Positions 36,924-46,099 are shown, numbered from the stretch's first letter. The stretch: DNA of 64,000 nt from Mycobacterium sp. D16Q14 (GCA_002013415.1 MAEX01000011.1:62001-126000), one strand, 5' to 3'. Numbers and translations are program-made. Notes: generated by a model from the letters alone, not told the origin.

Positions 36924-37061
36924 ATCGTTGCCTAGAATTCCTTCCGAGCTTGCTGACGTATGGATGAGGATACGCGATGGAGGCGCGGGCGCATGGTCAG
37001 GACGGCGCGCGAGATGGCTCCCGCTCGCCGCTCGCCGGGCTTGATGCGGCACGATGGCCCC

Positions 37062-37886
37062 GTGGCCGAAATTGATCCGGACCTTCTGCTCGATTTCCGC
37101 GATGTCCTCTTGCGGCGCAATCGCAAGGTGTTGGTAGGCCCGGTCACCTGGTCGGTCGAGCTGGACGAGCGGTGGGTGGTTGTCGGTCCCAATGGAGCGG
37201 GCAAGACATCATTGCTGCGGATAGCGGCTGCCATGGAGCACCCCACATCAGGTCACGCGGCCATCCTGGGTGAGCGGTTGGGGCGTGTCGATGTCACGGA
37301 GCTCAAGGCGCGGATCGGTCTGAGCTCGGCCGCGCTCGCGCAGCGGATACCGGATAACGAAGTGGTCCGTGACCTGGTGGTCTCGGCCGGATACGCGGTG
37401 CTGGGGCGGTGGCGCGAGGAGTACGAGGAGATCGACACTGCTCGTGCTGTGGACATGCTCGAGACCCTCGGCGCCGAGCATCTGGCCGAACGCACCTACG
37501 GGACGCTGTCCGAGGGTGAGCGCAAACGAGTGCTCATCGCGCGTGCATTGATGACCGATCCCGAGCTGTTGCTCCTCGACGAGCCGGCCGCCGGGCTGGA
37601 TCTAGGCGGGCGTGAGGAACTCGTGGCGCGGCTGGGTGAGCTTGCCGCTGACCCGGATGCGCCCGCGATGGTTTTGGTGACCCACCATGTGGAGGAGATC
37701 CCGCCTGGTTTCAGCCATGCGTTGTTGCTGTCCGAGGGAGAGGTTGTCGCTCAGGGCCTGCTGGCGGATGTGATGACCAGCGAGAACCTGTCCCGCGCGT
37801 TCGGTCAGTCGATCGTGGTTGAGATGATCGACGGGCGCTACTTCGCGCGACGTGCCCGGGCCCGGGCAGCCCACCGGGCGCATTAG
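37062..37886 (+). CDS. ABC transporter ATP-binding protein (Rv3041c-like)
   Basis: This 274-residue ATPase has WVVVGPNGAGKTSLLRIAAAMEHPTSG (Walker A), GTLSEGERKRVLIARALMTDPELLLLDEPAAGLD (signature and Walker B) and the His-loop VLVTHHVEEIPPGFSH. It aligns with Rv3041c from the start LLLDFRDVLLRR, so GTG 37062 is chosen although the frame is open to 36960. There is no permease gene nearby; its partner or role in translation-type functions is unknown. It begins the conserved run Rv3041c-Rv3037c. Confidence 0.92.
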   Translation: MAEIDPDLLLDFRDVLLRRNRKVLVGPVTWSVELDERWVVVGPNGAGKTSLLRIAAAMEHPTSGHAAILGERLGRVDVTELKARIGLSSAALAQRIPDNEVVRDLVVSAGYAVLGRWREEYEEIDTARAVDMLETLGAEHLAERTYGTLSEGERKRVLIARALMTDPELLLLDEPAAGLDLGGREELVARLGELAADPDAPAMVLVTHHVEEIPPGFSHALLLSEGEVVAQGLLADVMTSENLSRAFGQSIVVEMIDGRYFARRARARAAHRAH

Positions 37887-37913
37887 CGCGCAAAGTTTAA
37901 GGAGCCCTCCTCG

Positions 37914-38762
37914 ATGACACCAACCTCCAACGATCCAGCCCCGAGCAATCCAGCGCAGCCGAAACCCGCGGCTACCGTCGTGCTCATTCGAGACGGGGTC
38001 GTCGGCGTCGAGGCGTTTCTGATGCGCCGCGATAACGCCATGGCCTTTGCCGGTGGGATGACCGTGTTCCCGGGCGGTGGAGTGGACTCCCGCGATCTGC
38101 GTGCCGACCTGCCGTGGGTGGGCCCGGATGTCGACTGGTGGGCGCAGCGGTTCGGTGTGTCGCCCGAGCTGGCGTCGGCATTGGTGTGTGCCGCGGCCCG
38201 CGAGACCTTCGAGGAGTGCGGGGTGCTGTTCGCGGGCACCTCAGAGGCCGAGATCGTGCGAGACGCGGCCGCTTACCGTCAGGCCCGCCACGACCTCTCC
38301 GACAAGACGCTGTCCTTCGGCGAGTTTCTGCAGCGTGAGGGGCTTTTGCTGCGGGCGGACTTGCTGCGGCCGTGGGCCAACTGGATCACCCCCGAGGCGG
38401 AGCCGCGTCGTTACGACACCTTCTTCTTCGTCGCGGCGTTGCCGTCGGGGCAGGACGCCGACGGCGACAACACCGAGGCCGTCGCCTCGGGTTGGCAGAC
38501 CCCCGAGGCCGCGATATCGGCCTTTACCGAGCGACGCAGCTTTCTGCTTCCGCCCACCTGGTCACAGCTTGACGCCGTGTCCTCGTCCGGCGCGACGGTC
38601 TCGGAGGTGCTGGCGTCGGCGCGACACATCGCTCCGATCATGCCGATCTTGACGGAGCAGGACGGCCGATGGTTCGTCCAGTTCGACGATGTGGACCGCT
38701 ACGAGGCCGCCCGGCAGGGCGCCGTGGAGATCCCCGAGTCAACCGGGCCGGAGCTGGCATGA
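37914..38762 (+). CDS. NUDIX hydrolase (Rv3040c-like)
   Basis: This 282-residue protein has a Nudix motif built from TVFPGGGVDSRD (about 45-56) and AAARETFEECGVLFAG, here spread by an insertion typical of the family with coenzyme-A-like or acyl-nucleotide substrates. The helical C-terminal half includes WITPEAEPRRYDTFFFVAALPSGQ. It overlaps echA17 by ATGA, suggesting a shared acyl-CoA theme, which is inference. Confidence 0.9.
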   Translation: MTPTSNDPAPSNPAQPKPAATVVLIRDGVVGVEAFLMRRDNAMAFAGGMTVFPGGGVDSRDLRADLPWVGPDVDWWAQRFGVSPELASALVCAAARETFEECGVLFAGTSEAEIVRDAAAYRQARHDLSDKTLSFGEFLQREGLLLRADLLRPWANWITPEAEPRRYDTFFFVAALPSGQDADGDNTEAVASGWQTPEAAISAFTERRSFLLPPTWSQLDAVSSSGATVSEVLASARHIAPIMPILTEQDGRWFVQFDDVDRYEAARQGAVEIPESTGPELA

Positions 38763-39553
38763 CCGAACCCGAATTCGTCTCGGTACGTACCGCGCCCGAG
38801 TATCCCGGCATCGGCACCGTCGCGCTGTCGCGTCCGCCCACGAACGCCCTAACCCGCCAGATGTATCGCGAACTCGCCCAGGCTGCCGCCGAGGCAAACG
38901 CGCGCACCGACATCCGCGTCGTCATCGTCTACGGCGGACATGAAATCTTTTGCACTGGTGATGATTTAGCCGAACTGTCGGAGTTGACCCCTGACGAGAT
39001 GTCGCGCAGCGCCGGCGACCGGCAGGCCGCGCTGACCGCAGTGGCAGAGCTGACCAAACCCACGATCGCCGCGATCACGGGATATGCGTTGGGCAGCGGC
39101 CTGGAGCTGGCGCTGGCAGCCGATTGGCGGATCGCGGGGGACAACGTCAAGGTGGGTTCGCCGGAGATTCTGGCGGGCATGATCCCGGGCGGTGGCGGGA
39201 CAGTGCGGCTGGCGCGCGTTGTGGGCTTGAGCCGGGCCAAGGAAATGGTGTTCAGCGGCCGCTTGGTCGACGCCAAGGAGGCCCTGCGGATGGGGCTCCT
39301 GGATCAGATGGTGGCGCCCGATGATGTGTACACCGAGGCCGCTGTCTGGGCCCGGCGCTTCGTCGACGGGCCGCCCTTGGCTCTCGCCGCCGCTAAGCAG
39401 GCAATCGATCACGGTTTCGACAGTCCGCTGGCCGGGGGACTGGACAGGGAACGCGAGCTGTTTTGCCAGGTGTTCGCGACACAGGACCGTGCGGACGGGG
39501 TGGCCGCTCAGCTGGAGATCGGCCCGGGGACGGCCCGGTTCAGGGGAGCCTAA
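38759..39553 (+). CDS. echA17: Enoyl-CoA hydratase EchA17
   Basis: This is a 264-residue crotonase-fold protein. The oxyanion-hole strand HEIFCTGDDLAELSEL and ITGYALGSGLELALAADWRIAG are visible, with the second active-site region SPEILAGMIPGGGGTVRLARVVG. Its position matches echA17 (Rv3039c). The ATG at 38759 overlaps the NUDIX stop (ATGA). It hydrates or isomerises acyl-CoA intermediates; the specific substrate is unknown. Confidence 0.92.
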   Translation: MTEPEFVSVRTAPEYPGIGTVALSRPPTNALTRQMYRELAQAAAEANARTDIRVVIVYGGHEIFCTGDDLAELSELTPDEMSRSAGDRQAALTAVAELTKPTIAAITGYALGSGLELALAADWRIAGDNVKVGSPEILAGMIPGGGGTVRLARVVGLSRAKEMVFSGRLVDAKEALRMGLLDQMVAPDDVYTEAAVWARRFVDGPPLALAAAKQAIDHGFDSPLAGGLDRERELFCQVFATQDRADGVAAQLEIGPGTARFRGA

Positions 39554-39574
39554 CCAGGCGTTAGGCTGACGGCC

Positions 39575-40540
39575 ATGACGGAGATTTCCGAGCCGACGAC
39601 CAAGGCCACTGCGGAGCAGGTCGCTGCCGCTTTTGAGGACAACAAACTCGCCCAGATCCTGTATCACGACTGGGAAGCGGAGACCTACGACGAGAAGTGG
39701 TCCATCTCGTACGACCAGCGCTGCATCGACTACGCGCGCGGCCGGTTCGACGCCATCGTGCCTGTCGAGGATCAGCGCGAGCTGCCCTATGACCGCGCCC
39801 TGGAGCTGGGTTGTGGCACCGGCTTCTTCCTGCTGAATCTGATGCAGTCAGGCGTCGCGCGCCGTGGTTCGGTCACCGATCTGTCGCCGGGCATGGTCAA
39901 GGTCGCCACGCGTACCGGCAAGGAACTGGGCCTGGACGTCGACGGCCGGGTTGCCGATGCCGAGCGGATCCCTTACGACGACAACACCTTCGATTTGGTG
40001 GTCGGCCATGCCGTGCTGCACCACATTCCCGATGTCGAGCTGTCGCTGCGTGAGGTGCTGCGGGTGCTCAAGCCGGGTGGACGGTTCATCTTCGCCGGCG
40101 AGCCCACCACCGTCGGGAATCTGTACGCTCGCGCGCTCGCGAATCTGACGTGGAAGGCCACGGTCCAGGCGATGAAGCTGCCCGGACTGGAGAGCTGGCG
40201 GCGTCCGCAGGAGGAGCTCGACGAGAATTCGCGCGCCGCGGCCCTGGAATGGGTCGTTGACCTGCACACCTTTGATCCGGCAGATCTGGAGAAGATGGCC
40301 GGCAATGCCGGCGCCGTCGCGGTGCGGACCGCCAGTGAGGAATTCACCGCGGCCATGCTGGGGTGGCCGGTGCGCACGTTCGAGTCGACGGTGCCGCCCG
40401 GCAAGTTGGGGTGGGGCTGGGCGAAGTTCGCGTTCGGCGGCTGGAAGGCGCTCAGCTGGGTGGACGAGAACGTGTGGCGTCACGTGGTGCCGAAGGGCTG
40501 GTACTACAACGTGATGATCACCGGGCTCAAGCCCTCGTAA
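39575..40540 (+). CDS. Class I SAM-dependent methyltransferase (Rv3038c-like)
   Basis: This 321-residue enzyme has the SAM motif DRALELGCGTGFFLLNLMQSG (about 74-94), acidic loop DLSPGMVKVATRTG, DLVVGHAVLHHIPD and VLKPGGRFIFAGEP. A C-terminal extension of about 120 residues (ESTVPPGKLGWGWAKFAFGGWKALSWVDENVWRHV) is typical of mycobacterial homologues of unknown substrate. It follows echA17 by 21 bases, in a probable operon. Confidence 0.93.
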   Translation: MTEISEPTTKATAEQVAAAFEDNKLAQILYHDWEAETYDEKWSISYDQRCIDYARGRFDAIVPVEDQRELPYDRALELGCGTGFFLLNLMQSGVARRGSVTDLSPGMVKVATRTGKELGLDVDGRVADAERIPYDDNTFDLVVGHAVLHHIPDVELSLREVLRVLKPGGRFIFAGEPTTVGNLYARALANLTWKATVQAMKLPGLESWRRPQEELDENSRAAALEWVVDLHTFDPADLEKMAGNAGAVAVRTASEEFTAAMLGWPVRTFESTVPPGKLGWGWAKFAFGGWKALSWVDENVWRHVVPKGWYYNVMITGLKPS

Positions 40541-40558
40541 TCACGCGAAAACCCGCCG

Positions 40559-41746
40559 GTGTTCGAGCTTCCCGACGTCGCGTATCTGTCGTCGGAGGCG
40601 GGCAGTGCGGACCTGGCGTCCGCGTCCGCGTACACGTTCACGGCGGGCACCCTGGTGGCCGATACGGCGGCCCTGCGCACCGAATTCGGCGACCGCGCCG
40701 CGGTGCTGGCGCAGACCGTGCAGCTGCGCCGTAAGGCGGTAGCCAAGCTGGGCGATGTGAAGGACTGGCTCTTCACCGATGACGCGCTACAGCAGGCGAC
40801 GCCCGCTGTGGTGGCGCGACACCGGGCCGGGCGACTGACCGGGCGGGTGGTACATGATGTCACCTGCTCGGTGGGGACCGAGCTCGCCGCCCTCGACGGC
40901 GTTGCCGCCACGGTCATCGGCAGCGATCTCGATCCGGTGCGAACGGCAATGGCGCGCCACAACATTGGCAAACAGGTTCTGGTGTGTCGGGCGGATGCGC
41001 TGGCACCGTCCAGCCGCGCCGAGGTGGTGATTGCCGATCCGGGGCGCCGCTCCGGAGGGCGCCGACGATTCGATCCGTCGGCCTACTCGCCACCCCTGGA
41101 CGTGGTGCTGCGGACATACGCCGATCGCGATCTGGTCGTCAAATGCGCTCCGGGACTGGACTTCACCGATCTGCGGGAACAGACCGGGTTTGCCGGCGAG
41201 GTCGAGGTTGTTTCGCTCGACGGGGGCGTCCGCGAGGCATGTCTGTGGTCGGCGGGGTTGGCTCGGGCGCGCAGGCGCGCCACCGTACTCACCACGGCCG
41301 GCGACGGATATCAGCTGACCGATGACGACCCCGATGACTGTGTGGTCGCCGACGCGGGGGAATGGATCATCGACCCCGACGGCGCGGTCGTGCGCGCAGG
41401 TCTGGTGCGGCAATACGCTGTGCGACATGGGCTGTGGCAATTGGATCCCCGTATTGCCTATCTGTCGGGGGATTCCGTACCTGCCGGTGTGCAGGGCTAT
41501 CGGGTGCTCGATTCGCTGTCGTACAGCGAGAAGCGGCTGCGCCAGGCGCTCGCCGCTCGCGATTGTGGGTCCGTGGAGATCACCGTGCGCGGAGTCGATC
41601 TCGATCCGGCAGTGCTGCGTACCAGGCTGAAGTTGCGGGGTAGTGCGGCGTTATCGGTCGTGATCACCCGGATAGGCAGTGGTGCAACAGCATTCGTCTG
41701 TGAGGCTAGGTCCCCGGGCGGAACCCGTACACTAAGCCCTCGCTGA
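40559..41746 (+). CDS. THUMP-like/class I methyltransferase domain protein (Rv3037c-like)
   Basis: This 395-residue protein has a helical N-terminus (RAAVLAQTVQLRRKAVAKLGDVKDWLFTDDALQQATPAVVARHRA). A methyltransferase-type fold follows with VHDVTCSVGTELAAL (in the SAM site), GSDLDPVRTAMARHNIG and VVIADPGRRSGGRRRFDP. The C-terminal part ends with a THUMP-like domain (DLDPAVLRTRLKLRGSAALSVVITRIGSG). Homologues may modify RNA, but this is unproven. The last 41 bases overlap the convergent lipoprotein gene. Confidence 0.88.
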   Translation: MFELPDVAYLSSEAGSADLASASAYTFTAGTLVADTAALRTEFGDRAAVLAQTVQLRRKAVAKLGDVKDWLFTDDALQQATPAVVARHRAGRLTGRVVHDVTCSVGTELAALDGVAATVIGSDLDPVRTAMARHNIGKQVLVCRADALAPSSRAEVVIADPGRRSGGRRRFDPSAYSPPLDVVLRTYADRDLVVKCAPGLDFTDLREQTGFAGEVEVVSLDGGVREACLWSAGLARARRRATVLTTAGDGYQLTDDDPDDCVVADAGEWIIDPDGAVVRAGLVRQYAVRHGLWQLDPRIAYLSGDSVPAGVQGYRVLDSLSYSEKRLRQALAARDCGSVEITVRGVDLDPAVLRTRLKLRGSAALSVVITRIGSGATAFVCEARSPGGTRTLSPR

Positions 41747-42998
41747 GCGTGACGATCACCCGCTGATCCGGTCCGATCGAGATGCCGACCGGAAAGCCGG
41801 TGGCATCAGGCAATGCGTAGCGGTTGATGGTCGCTCCGTCCGGGGTGTTGAACACCACCAGGGCCAGGCCTTTGTCCCCGTCCTTGACAACGGCGTAGCC
41901 CACGTTTCCGGCGGCCTGGCTTGATGTCGAGAGTGGAGCGAGATCATCGCGACGCCAGGCGATTTCACCATTGCCGCCGGCGTCCTTGATACCCACCAGG
42001 GTGGCCTTGTCGCCGGTTCCGGCGATGATGGTCCCGTCCGGTGCTACCGAGGGCGGCGTCGTGGCGTTGAATCCTAAGGGCACCGACCATTTCTGGCTGC
42101 CATCGAACGTGTGCATCGCGTGGAGTGAACCCTTGCGGTCGTTGATGTAGACCGTCTCGCCATCCTGGGACATCACGGGGGAGCCGATTACGCCTTCATC
42201 GATGATCTTGTTGGCCCACTTGTGTTTCAGAGTGATCTTGCCGTCGGCGTCGTAGGTGATGCCCAGCAACACCGGTACCGGTTTGCCCGGCTGCCACAGC
42301 GTGGTGACAATCGTGCCGGTCTCCGGGTCGTAGGCGGGGGAGGCGGATACCGGGCATTGGGGCCTTGCCGCTTCACAATCACCCAGGCCGCGCCGTGGAT
42401 CGGCGGGGTCGACCCCTTCGAGCAGATCCATGGGGGTACCGACAACCTCGCCACGCTGGGCGTCGAAAATCAGTATCTGACCGAGGTGGGTGACGACGAG
42501 AAGCCGTCCCGGCTCGACGATCTTAGGTGTGGTCGGTGCGCCGATGACGGGCTTGCGCCACCGAATCCACTGGGTGGGCGGGAACGACACCACGGCTCCG
42601 GGCTGACCCATGTAAATGTTGTTGTAGCCGTCGGAGAGCGGTCCGGACCATGGGCTTCCGGTAACCATCCGGGTGCACCAGCGCTGGCGGGCGGCCTTGT
42701 TGTTCTCCCACTCCATGAGCGTGCAACCGGATGGGGTGTCGGCGCTCACGGCGATGAAGTTGTCGATACCGATCGCCGCGGCACTGCGTATCTGGCCCTT
42801 GGTGTTCCGGCTCCACTCCAGGGTCAGCTCGCGAGCGCCCTCGGTAGGTGTGTAGCTGCTGTTATGCGCGTCGGCGTAGGTGGCGGACCAGCCGGGCGCC
42901 GCCTTGATGTTGATCCAGGAATCATCGCCGGAACATCCGGTGACGGTGAGGAGCGTCGCGAAAGCAATGCTCGCGAGTACTCGTGCCCGGGAAAGCAC
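41706..42998 (-). CDS. PQQ-binding-like beta-propeller lipoprotein (Rv3035-like)
   Basis: This 430-residue lipoprotein has signal peptide LASIAFATLLTVTGC with Cys22 and a beta-propeller of PQQ-like repeats (SPAYDPETGTIVTTLWQPG, SPVMSQDGETVYINDRKGSLHAMHTFDGSQKW, VAPDGTIIAGTGDKATLVG). GTG 42998 has AAGGAG nine bases upstream. It lies outside the membrane; whether it binds a quinone or acts as an assembly scaffold is unknown. It is convergent with the THUMP-like gene and overlaps it by 41 bases. Confidence 0.9.
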   Translation of the reverse strand: MLSRARVLASIAFATLLTVTGCSGDDSWINIKAAPGWSATYADAHNSSYTPTEGARELTLEWSRNTKGQIRSAAAIGIDNFIAVSADTPSGCTLMEWENNKAARQRWCTRMVTGSPWSGPLSDGYNNIYMGQPGAVVSFPPTQWIRWRKPVIGAPTTPKIVEPGRLLVVTHLGQILIFDAQRGEVVGTPMDLLEGVDPADPRRGLGDCEAARPQCPVSASPAYDPETGTIVTTLWQPGKPVPVLLGITYDADGKITLKHKWANKIIDEGVIGSPVMSQDGETVYINDRKGSLHAMHTFDGSQKWSVPLGFNATTPPSVAPDGTIIAGTGDKATLVGIKDAGGNGEIAWRRDDLAPLSTSSQAAGNVGYAVVKDGDKGLALVVFNTPDGATINRYALPDATGFPVGISIGPDQRVIVTLSEGLVYGFRPGT

Positions 42999-43083
42999 GG
43001 TGAGGCACTCCTTCCATAGGGGGCGGTCCGGCCCATCGCAGGGTAGCGTGCGCGTCCTGCCGCGTCCCGTAGGCTGTGCGGCC

Positions 43084-43833
43084 ATGACGACGATGTGGGG
43101 CGCTCCCCTGCACAAGCGGTGGCGCGGACAGCGCCTACGCGACCCGGCGCAGGCCAAATTCCTGACCAAGGCGTCCTTGCGATGGGTGATCGCGAACAAG
43201 GCGTACACGCCGTGGTACCTGGTGCGGTACTGGCGCCTGCTCAAGTTCAAGCTCTCCAACCCCCACATCGTCACGCGCGGCATGCTGTTCCTCGGCAAGA
43301 ACGTCGAGATCCACTGCACACCCGAGCTGGCCCGGATGGAGATCGGCCGATGGGTGCACATCGGTGACGGAAACTCGTTACGTGCCCATGAGGGGTCCCT
43401 ACGTCTGGGCGACAAGGTGGTGTTCGGGAAGGACAACGTCGTCAACGCGTACATCGACATCGAGTTCGGTGACTCCGCCCTCATGGCCGACTGGTGCTAC
43501 GTGTGCGATTTCGACCACCGCATGGACGACATCACCTACCCGATCAAGGACCAGGGCATCGCTAAATCCCCGGTGCGCATCGGGCCGGACACCTGGATCG
43601 CCACCAAGGTGACAGTCCTTCGCGACACGATTGTCGGCCGTGGTTGCGTGCTCGGCGCCCATGCCGTAGTCAAGGGTGTGATCCCGGATTACTCGATCGC
43701 CGTTGGGGCGCCGGCCAGGGTCGTCAAGAACCGCAAGGTGGCCTGGGACGCCTCGGCCGCGCAGCGTGCGCAACTAGCCGAGGCGCTGGCCGATATCGAA
43801 CGCAAGAAGGCGGCCGCTAGCTCACCGGAGTGA
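43084..43833 (+). CDS. Left-handed beta-helix acyltransferase (Rv3034c-like)
   Basis: This 249-residue transferase has hexapeptide repeats from about residue 75: RMEIGRWVHIGDGNSLRAHEG, GDKVVFGKDNVVNAYIDIEF, VRIGPDTWIATKVTVLRDTIVGRGCVLGAHAVVKG, then IAVGAPARVVKNRKV. The N-terminus is basic and amphipathic (KRWRGQRLRDPAQAKF). It resembles Rv3034c, whose M. tuberculosis neighbours are linked to polymethylated glucan (MGLP) synthesis. An acyl group on a sugar is the likely product; this is inference. Confidence 0.88.
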   Translation: MTTMWGAPLHKRWRGQRLRDPAQAKFLTKASLRWVIANKAYTPWYLVRYWRLLKFKLSNPHIVTRGMLFLGKNVEIHCTPELARMEIGRWVHIGDGNSLRAHEGSLRLGDKVVFGKDNVVNAYIDIEFGDSALMADWCYVCDFDHRMDDITYPIKDQGIAKSPVRIGPDTWIATKVTVLRDTIVGRGCVLGAHAVVKGVIPDYSIAVGAPARVVKNRKVAWDASAAQRAQLAEALADIERKKAAASSPE

Positions 43834-44263
43834 GGGTGAACAGCGGAAAGACTCGCGTGGTGCGCTTCGTGTACTCCGCGTAGGAAGGGAAGGCCGCCAC
43901 GGCACGTTCCCACCAGGCGGCACGCGCGGTCTCGTCGGTGATCTCGTCAGCGCGCACTGTCTTCACGTTTTCTCCGTCGCGCAGGTCGATCAGGGCGTTG
44001 GCCCGCAGGTTCGCGACCCAGGCGGGATTCTTCGGCGCACCGCCGATAGAGCCGACCGCCAGGTACACGCCCTTGTGCTCGACGCGCATGAGCGGGGCCT
44101 TGCGGATCTGTCCCGATTTCACGCCGATGGTGTACAGCACCACGACGGGGATACCGTCGAATGTGGTGCCCTCGGCTCCGCCGCTGGATTCGTAGATCTC
44201 GATCTGCTCGTCGACCCACTGCGGATTGGTGGCGATGTACTCGGAGGTGAAGTGGTTGCTCAC
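43817..44263 (-). CDS. Deazaflavin (F420)-dependent nitroreductase family protein
   Basis: This 148-residue Ddn-fold protein has VVLYTIGVKSGQIRKAPLMRVEHKGVYLAVGSIGGAPKNPAWVANLRAN, the F420-binding pattern. The N-terminus (MSNHFTSEYIATNPQWVDEQIEIYESSGG) resembles the Ddn N-terminal helix that forms the substrate pocket. It overlaps the convergent acyltransferase gene by 17 bases. It is a paralogue of the gene at 28949; the substrate is unknown. Confidence 0.88.
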   Translation of the reverse strand: MSNHFTSEYIATNPQWVDEQIEIYESSGGAEGTTFDGIPVVVLYTIGVKSGQIRKAPLMRVEHKGVYLAVGSIGGAPKNPAWVANLRANALIDLRDGENVKTVRADEITDETARAAWWERAVAAFPSYAEYTKRTTRVFPLFTLTPVS

Positions 44264-44296
44264 CGTGGCTGCAACACAGCCGCGGGACGCCCTATT

Positions 44297-44797
44297 TCAG
44301 TCCAGGTCGCGCAGCAGGTCTTCGATGCGGTTGTAACTGACCTGCATACCGCCTTCCATGCCGGAGTTGATGTGTCCGTCGCGATGTTCCTTGGAGCTGT
44401 GCTGCACCAGGACCCGCATGGCGGTGACGCCATCGGCCTCATCCAGGGTGGTGGAGACGAGCGCCTCGCAGTCGGGCACACCTTCGAACACCTCGGTGCT
44501 GACCAGTCGATGCGGCGCGTCGATCTCGCGGTACTCGCCGTGGAAGGCGACCTCCATGTCCGGCTCGGACTCACACGGTTGGCTGACCACGTACTGCCAC
44601 GTGCCACCGACCCGCAGATCGATGTCGCAGACCTGCCATCGTGCGGTCTCGAATCCCCACCAGCGCTTGACCAGCTCGGGTTCGGTGAGCGTGCGGAAAA
44701 CTAACGCGGCCGGTGCGTCGAACGATCGGGTGATCAGAATTGTTGTGTCCGAGGGAAGTTCGACGGTGGCGCTGCCGTAGCGATTGCTAACTGTCAT
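44297..44797 (-). CDS. SRPBCC (Aha1/START-like) domain protein
   Basis: This 166-residue protein has the Aha1/SRPBCC pattern ITRSFDAPAALVFRTLTEPELVKRWWGFE near residues 22-50 and GGTWQYVV, then HGEYREIDAPHRLVSTEVFEG. It begins in an ATGA overlap with the upstream ArsR regulator, so they form a unit. In such ArsR-SRPBCC pairs the SRPBCC protein is thought to bind a small organic ligand. Confidence 0.9.
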   Translation of the reverse strand: MTVSNRYGSATVELPSDTTILITRSFDAPAALVFRTLTEPELVKRWWGFETARWQVCDIDLRVGGTWQYVVSQPCESEPDMEVAFHGEYREIDAPHRLVSTEVFEGVPDCEALVSTTLDEADGVTAMRVLVQHSSKEHRDGHINSGMEGGMQVSYNRIEDLLRDLD

Positions 44798-45132
44798 TCT
44801 ATTTCCTCTTTCTTGAGTTCGGTGAGCAGATCGTCGAGTCGGTCGAGGCGCTGGTTCCAGGTGCGTTCGAACGCGGCCACCCAGTCGTGGACGGGCCGCA
44901 GGGCCGCACCGTTGACGCGATAGAAACGCTGCCGTCCATGTGAGCGCACCCGCACCAGATCCACGGCGCGGAGCACGCCCAGATGCTTGGACACCTGCGA
45001 TTGGCCCATCCGGGTCCGCGTCACCAGTTCGTTCACGGTGACCTCGCCGGTACCGATGGCGCCGAGAAGGTCACGCCGGCCCGCCTCGGCGATCGCGTTG
45101 AACGCGTCAGCGGTCGTGGGGGTGCGAGCCAT
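44794..45132 (-). CDS. ArsR family transcriptional repressor
   Basis: This 112-residue winged-helix protein has FNAIAEAGRRDLLGAIGTGEVTVNELVTRTRMGQSQVSKHLGVLRAVDLVRVRSHGRQRFYRVN and no metal-binding Cys, like the SRPBCC-linked subgroup that senses non-metal ligands. It overlaps the SRPBCC gene by ATGA. A 24-bp palindrome lies in its promoter and probably mediates autoregulation. The -10 element ends six bases before the ATG, so the mRNA is probably leaderless. Confidence 0.93.
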   Translation of the reverse strand: MARTPTTADAFNAIAEAGRRDLLGAIGTGEVTVNELVTRTRMGQSQVSKHLGVLRAVDLVRVRSHGRQRFYRVNGAALRPVHDWVAAFERTWNQRLDRLDDLLTELKKEEIE

Positions 45133-45138
45133 GAACGA

Positions 45139-45166
45139 AACATATGCCGATATAGGTATATGTCAA
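45139..45166 (-). promoter_or_regulatory. Promoter and palindromic operator of the arsR-SRPBCC pair
   Basis: Minus-strand TTGACA (45166-45161), 16 bases, TATGTT (45144-45139) form a near-consensus housekeeping promoter. A palindrome from 45140 to 45163 (ACATAT...ATATGT, 20 of 24 positions symmetric) covers both elements, so a bound repressor would block polymerase. The -10 ends six bases before the arsR ATG, predicting a leaderless message. Confidence 0.75.
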
Positions 45167-45262
45167 GGCCTGGGTCATCGGAATCTCGGCGAACTGCGGT
45201 ACCCTGAGCGCGTTGGCGATGCCGACAGAAATCAGTCAGTGCGGGGTAGTGGGAAGCTGAGT

Positions 45263-46099
45263 ATGGACAGGCCTATCAAGACCCGCCGTATCAAGTTTCG
45301 CTACCATCCGGGTTCGCTGGACCGTCATTTTGTGCAGGGTGACCTGGTATCGAGTCACATGATGGCGATGCTGTCGGCGGTGTTTCCGGAGGGTGAGGAG
45401 TTCTTCATCCGGTCGGTCCGGCGCTACTCGGACCAGATCACCGATCCCGAACTCAAGAAGCAAGTGGCCGGGTTCATCGGCCAGGAGATGACCCACGGGC
45501 GCGAGCATCGTGAGCTCAACGAGCGCCTGCAGGAGATGGGATATCCCACCGCGTTCGTCGAGCGGCTGGCTCGCCGGATATTTAACTTCCAGACCCGGAA
45601 CTACCCGCCGATCTACACGTTGGCCGTCACGGCCGCGTTGGAGCATTACACCGCGGTACTCGCGGAGACCCTGCTGACCGATCAACGCGCCCTGGACATG
45701 CTCGGCGAGGGCGAGGTGCGTTCCATGCTGCTGTGGCATGCCTTCGAAGAGGCTGAGCACCGTTGCGTCACATTCGACGTTTACCGCGCGGTCGGCGGTA
45801 GTGAGCGGCTGCGCATCTGGGTAATGAGGCGTACCACCATCGCGTTCATATACACCACATTCTTTGAGACGGTGATCTCGCTGCTGCGTGACAAGGCCGC
45901 ATACAACCCCGTCCGGCTGGTGAAAAGCATTGCGGCATTGCGGCACTTGCCGTTCCTGAGCCGCGAGGTGCGCCGCCGCATCGGTGAGTACAACCGTCCG
46001 GGATTCCACCCCAACGATTCCGACAACACCGAACTCATCGAGAAATGGCATGCCGAGCTTTTCGGGGAGAACGGGCAGCTGGCCGGGCACCTGCACTAG
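45263..46099 (+). CDS. Metal-dependent hydrolase (PF10118 type), copy 1
   Basis: This 278-residue helical protein has the PF10118 pattern: IKTRRIKFRYHPGSLDRHFVQGDLVSSHMMAMLSAVFPEGEEFFIRSVR, then FIGQEMTHGREHRELNERLQEMGYPTAFVE and LLWHAFEEAEHRCVTFDVY. The repeated Glu and His residues are the predicted metal ligands. The function is unknown. It is followed by a paralogue of nearly equal length at 46167, so a tandem duplication is clear. Confidence 0.9.
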   Translation: MDRPIKTRRIKFRYHPGSLDRHFVQGDLVSSHMMAMLSAVFPEGEEFFIRSVRRYSDQITDPELKKQVAGFIGQEMTHGREHRELNERLQEMGYPTAFVERLARRIFNFQTRNYPPIYTLAVTAALEHYTAVLAETLLTDQRALDMLGEGEVRSMLLWHAFEEAEHRCVTFDVYRAVGGSERLRIWVMRRTTIAFIYTTFFETVISLLRDKAAYNPVRLVKSIAALRHLPFLSREVRRRIGEYNRPGFHPNDSDNTELIEKWHAELFGENGQLAGHLH

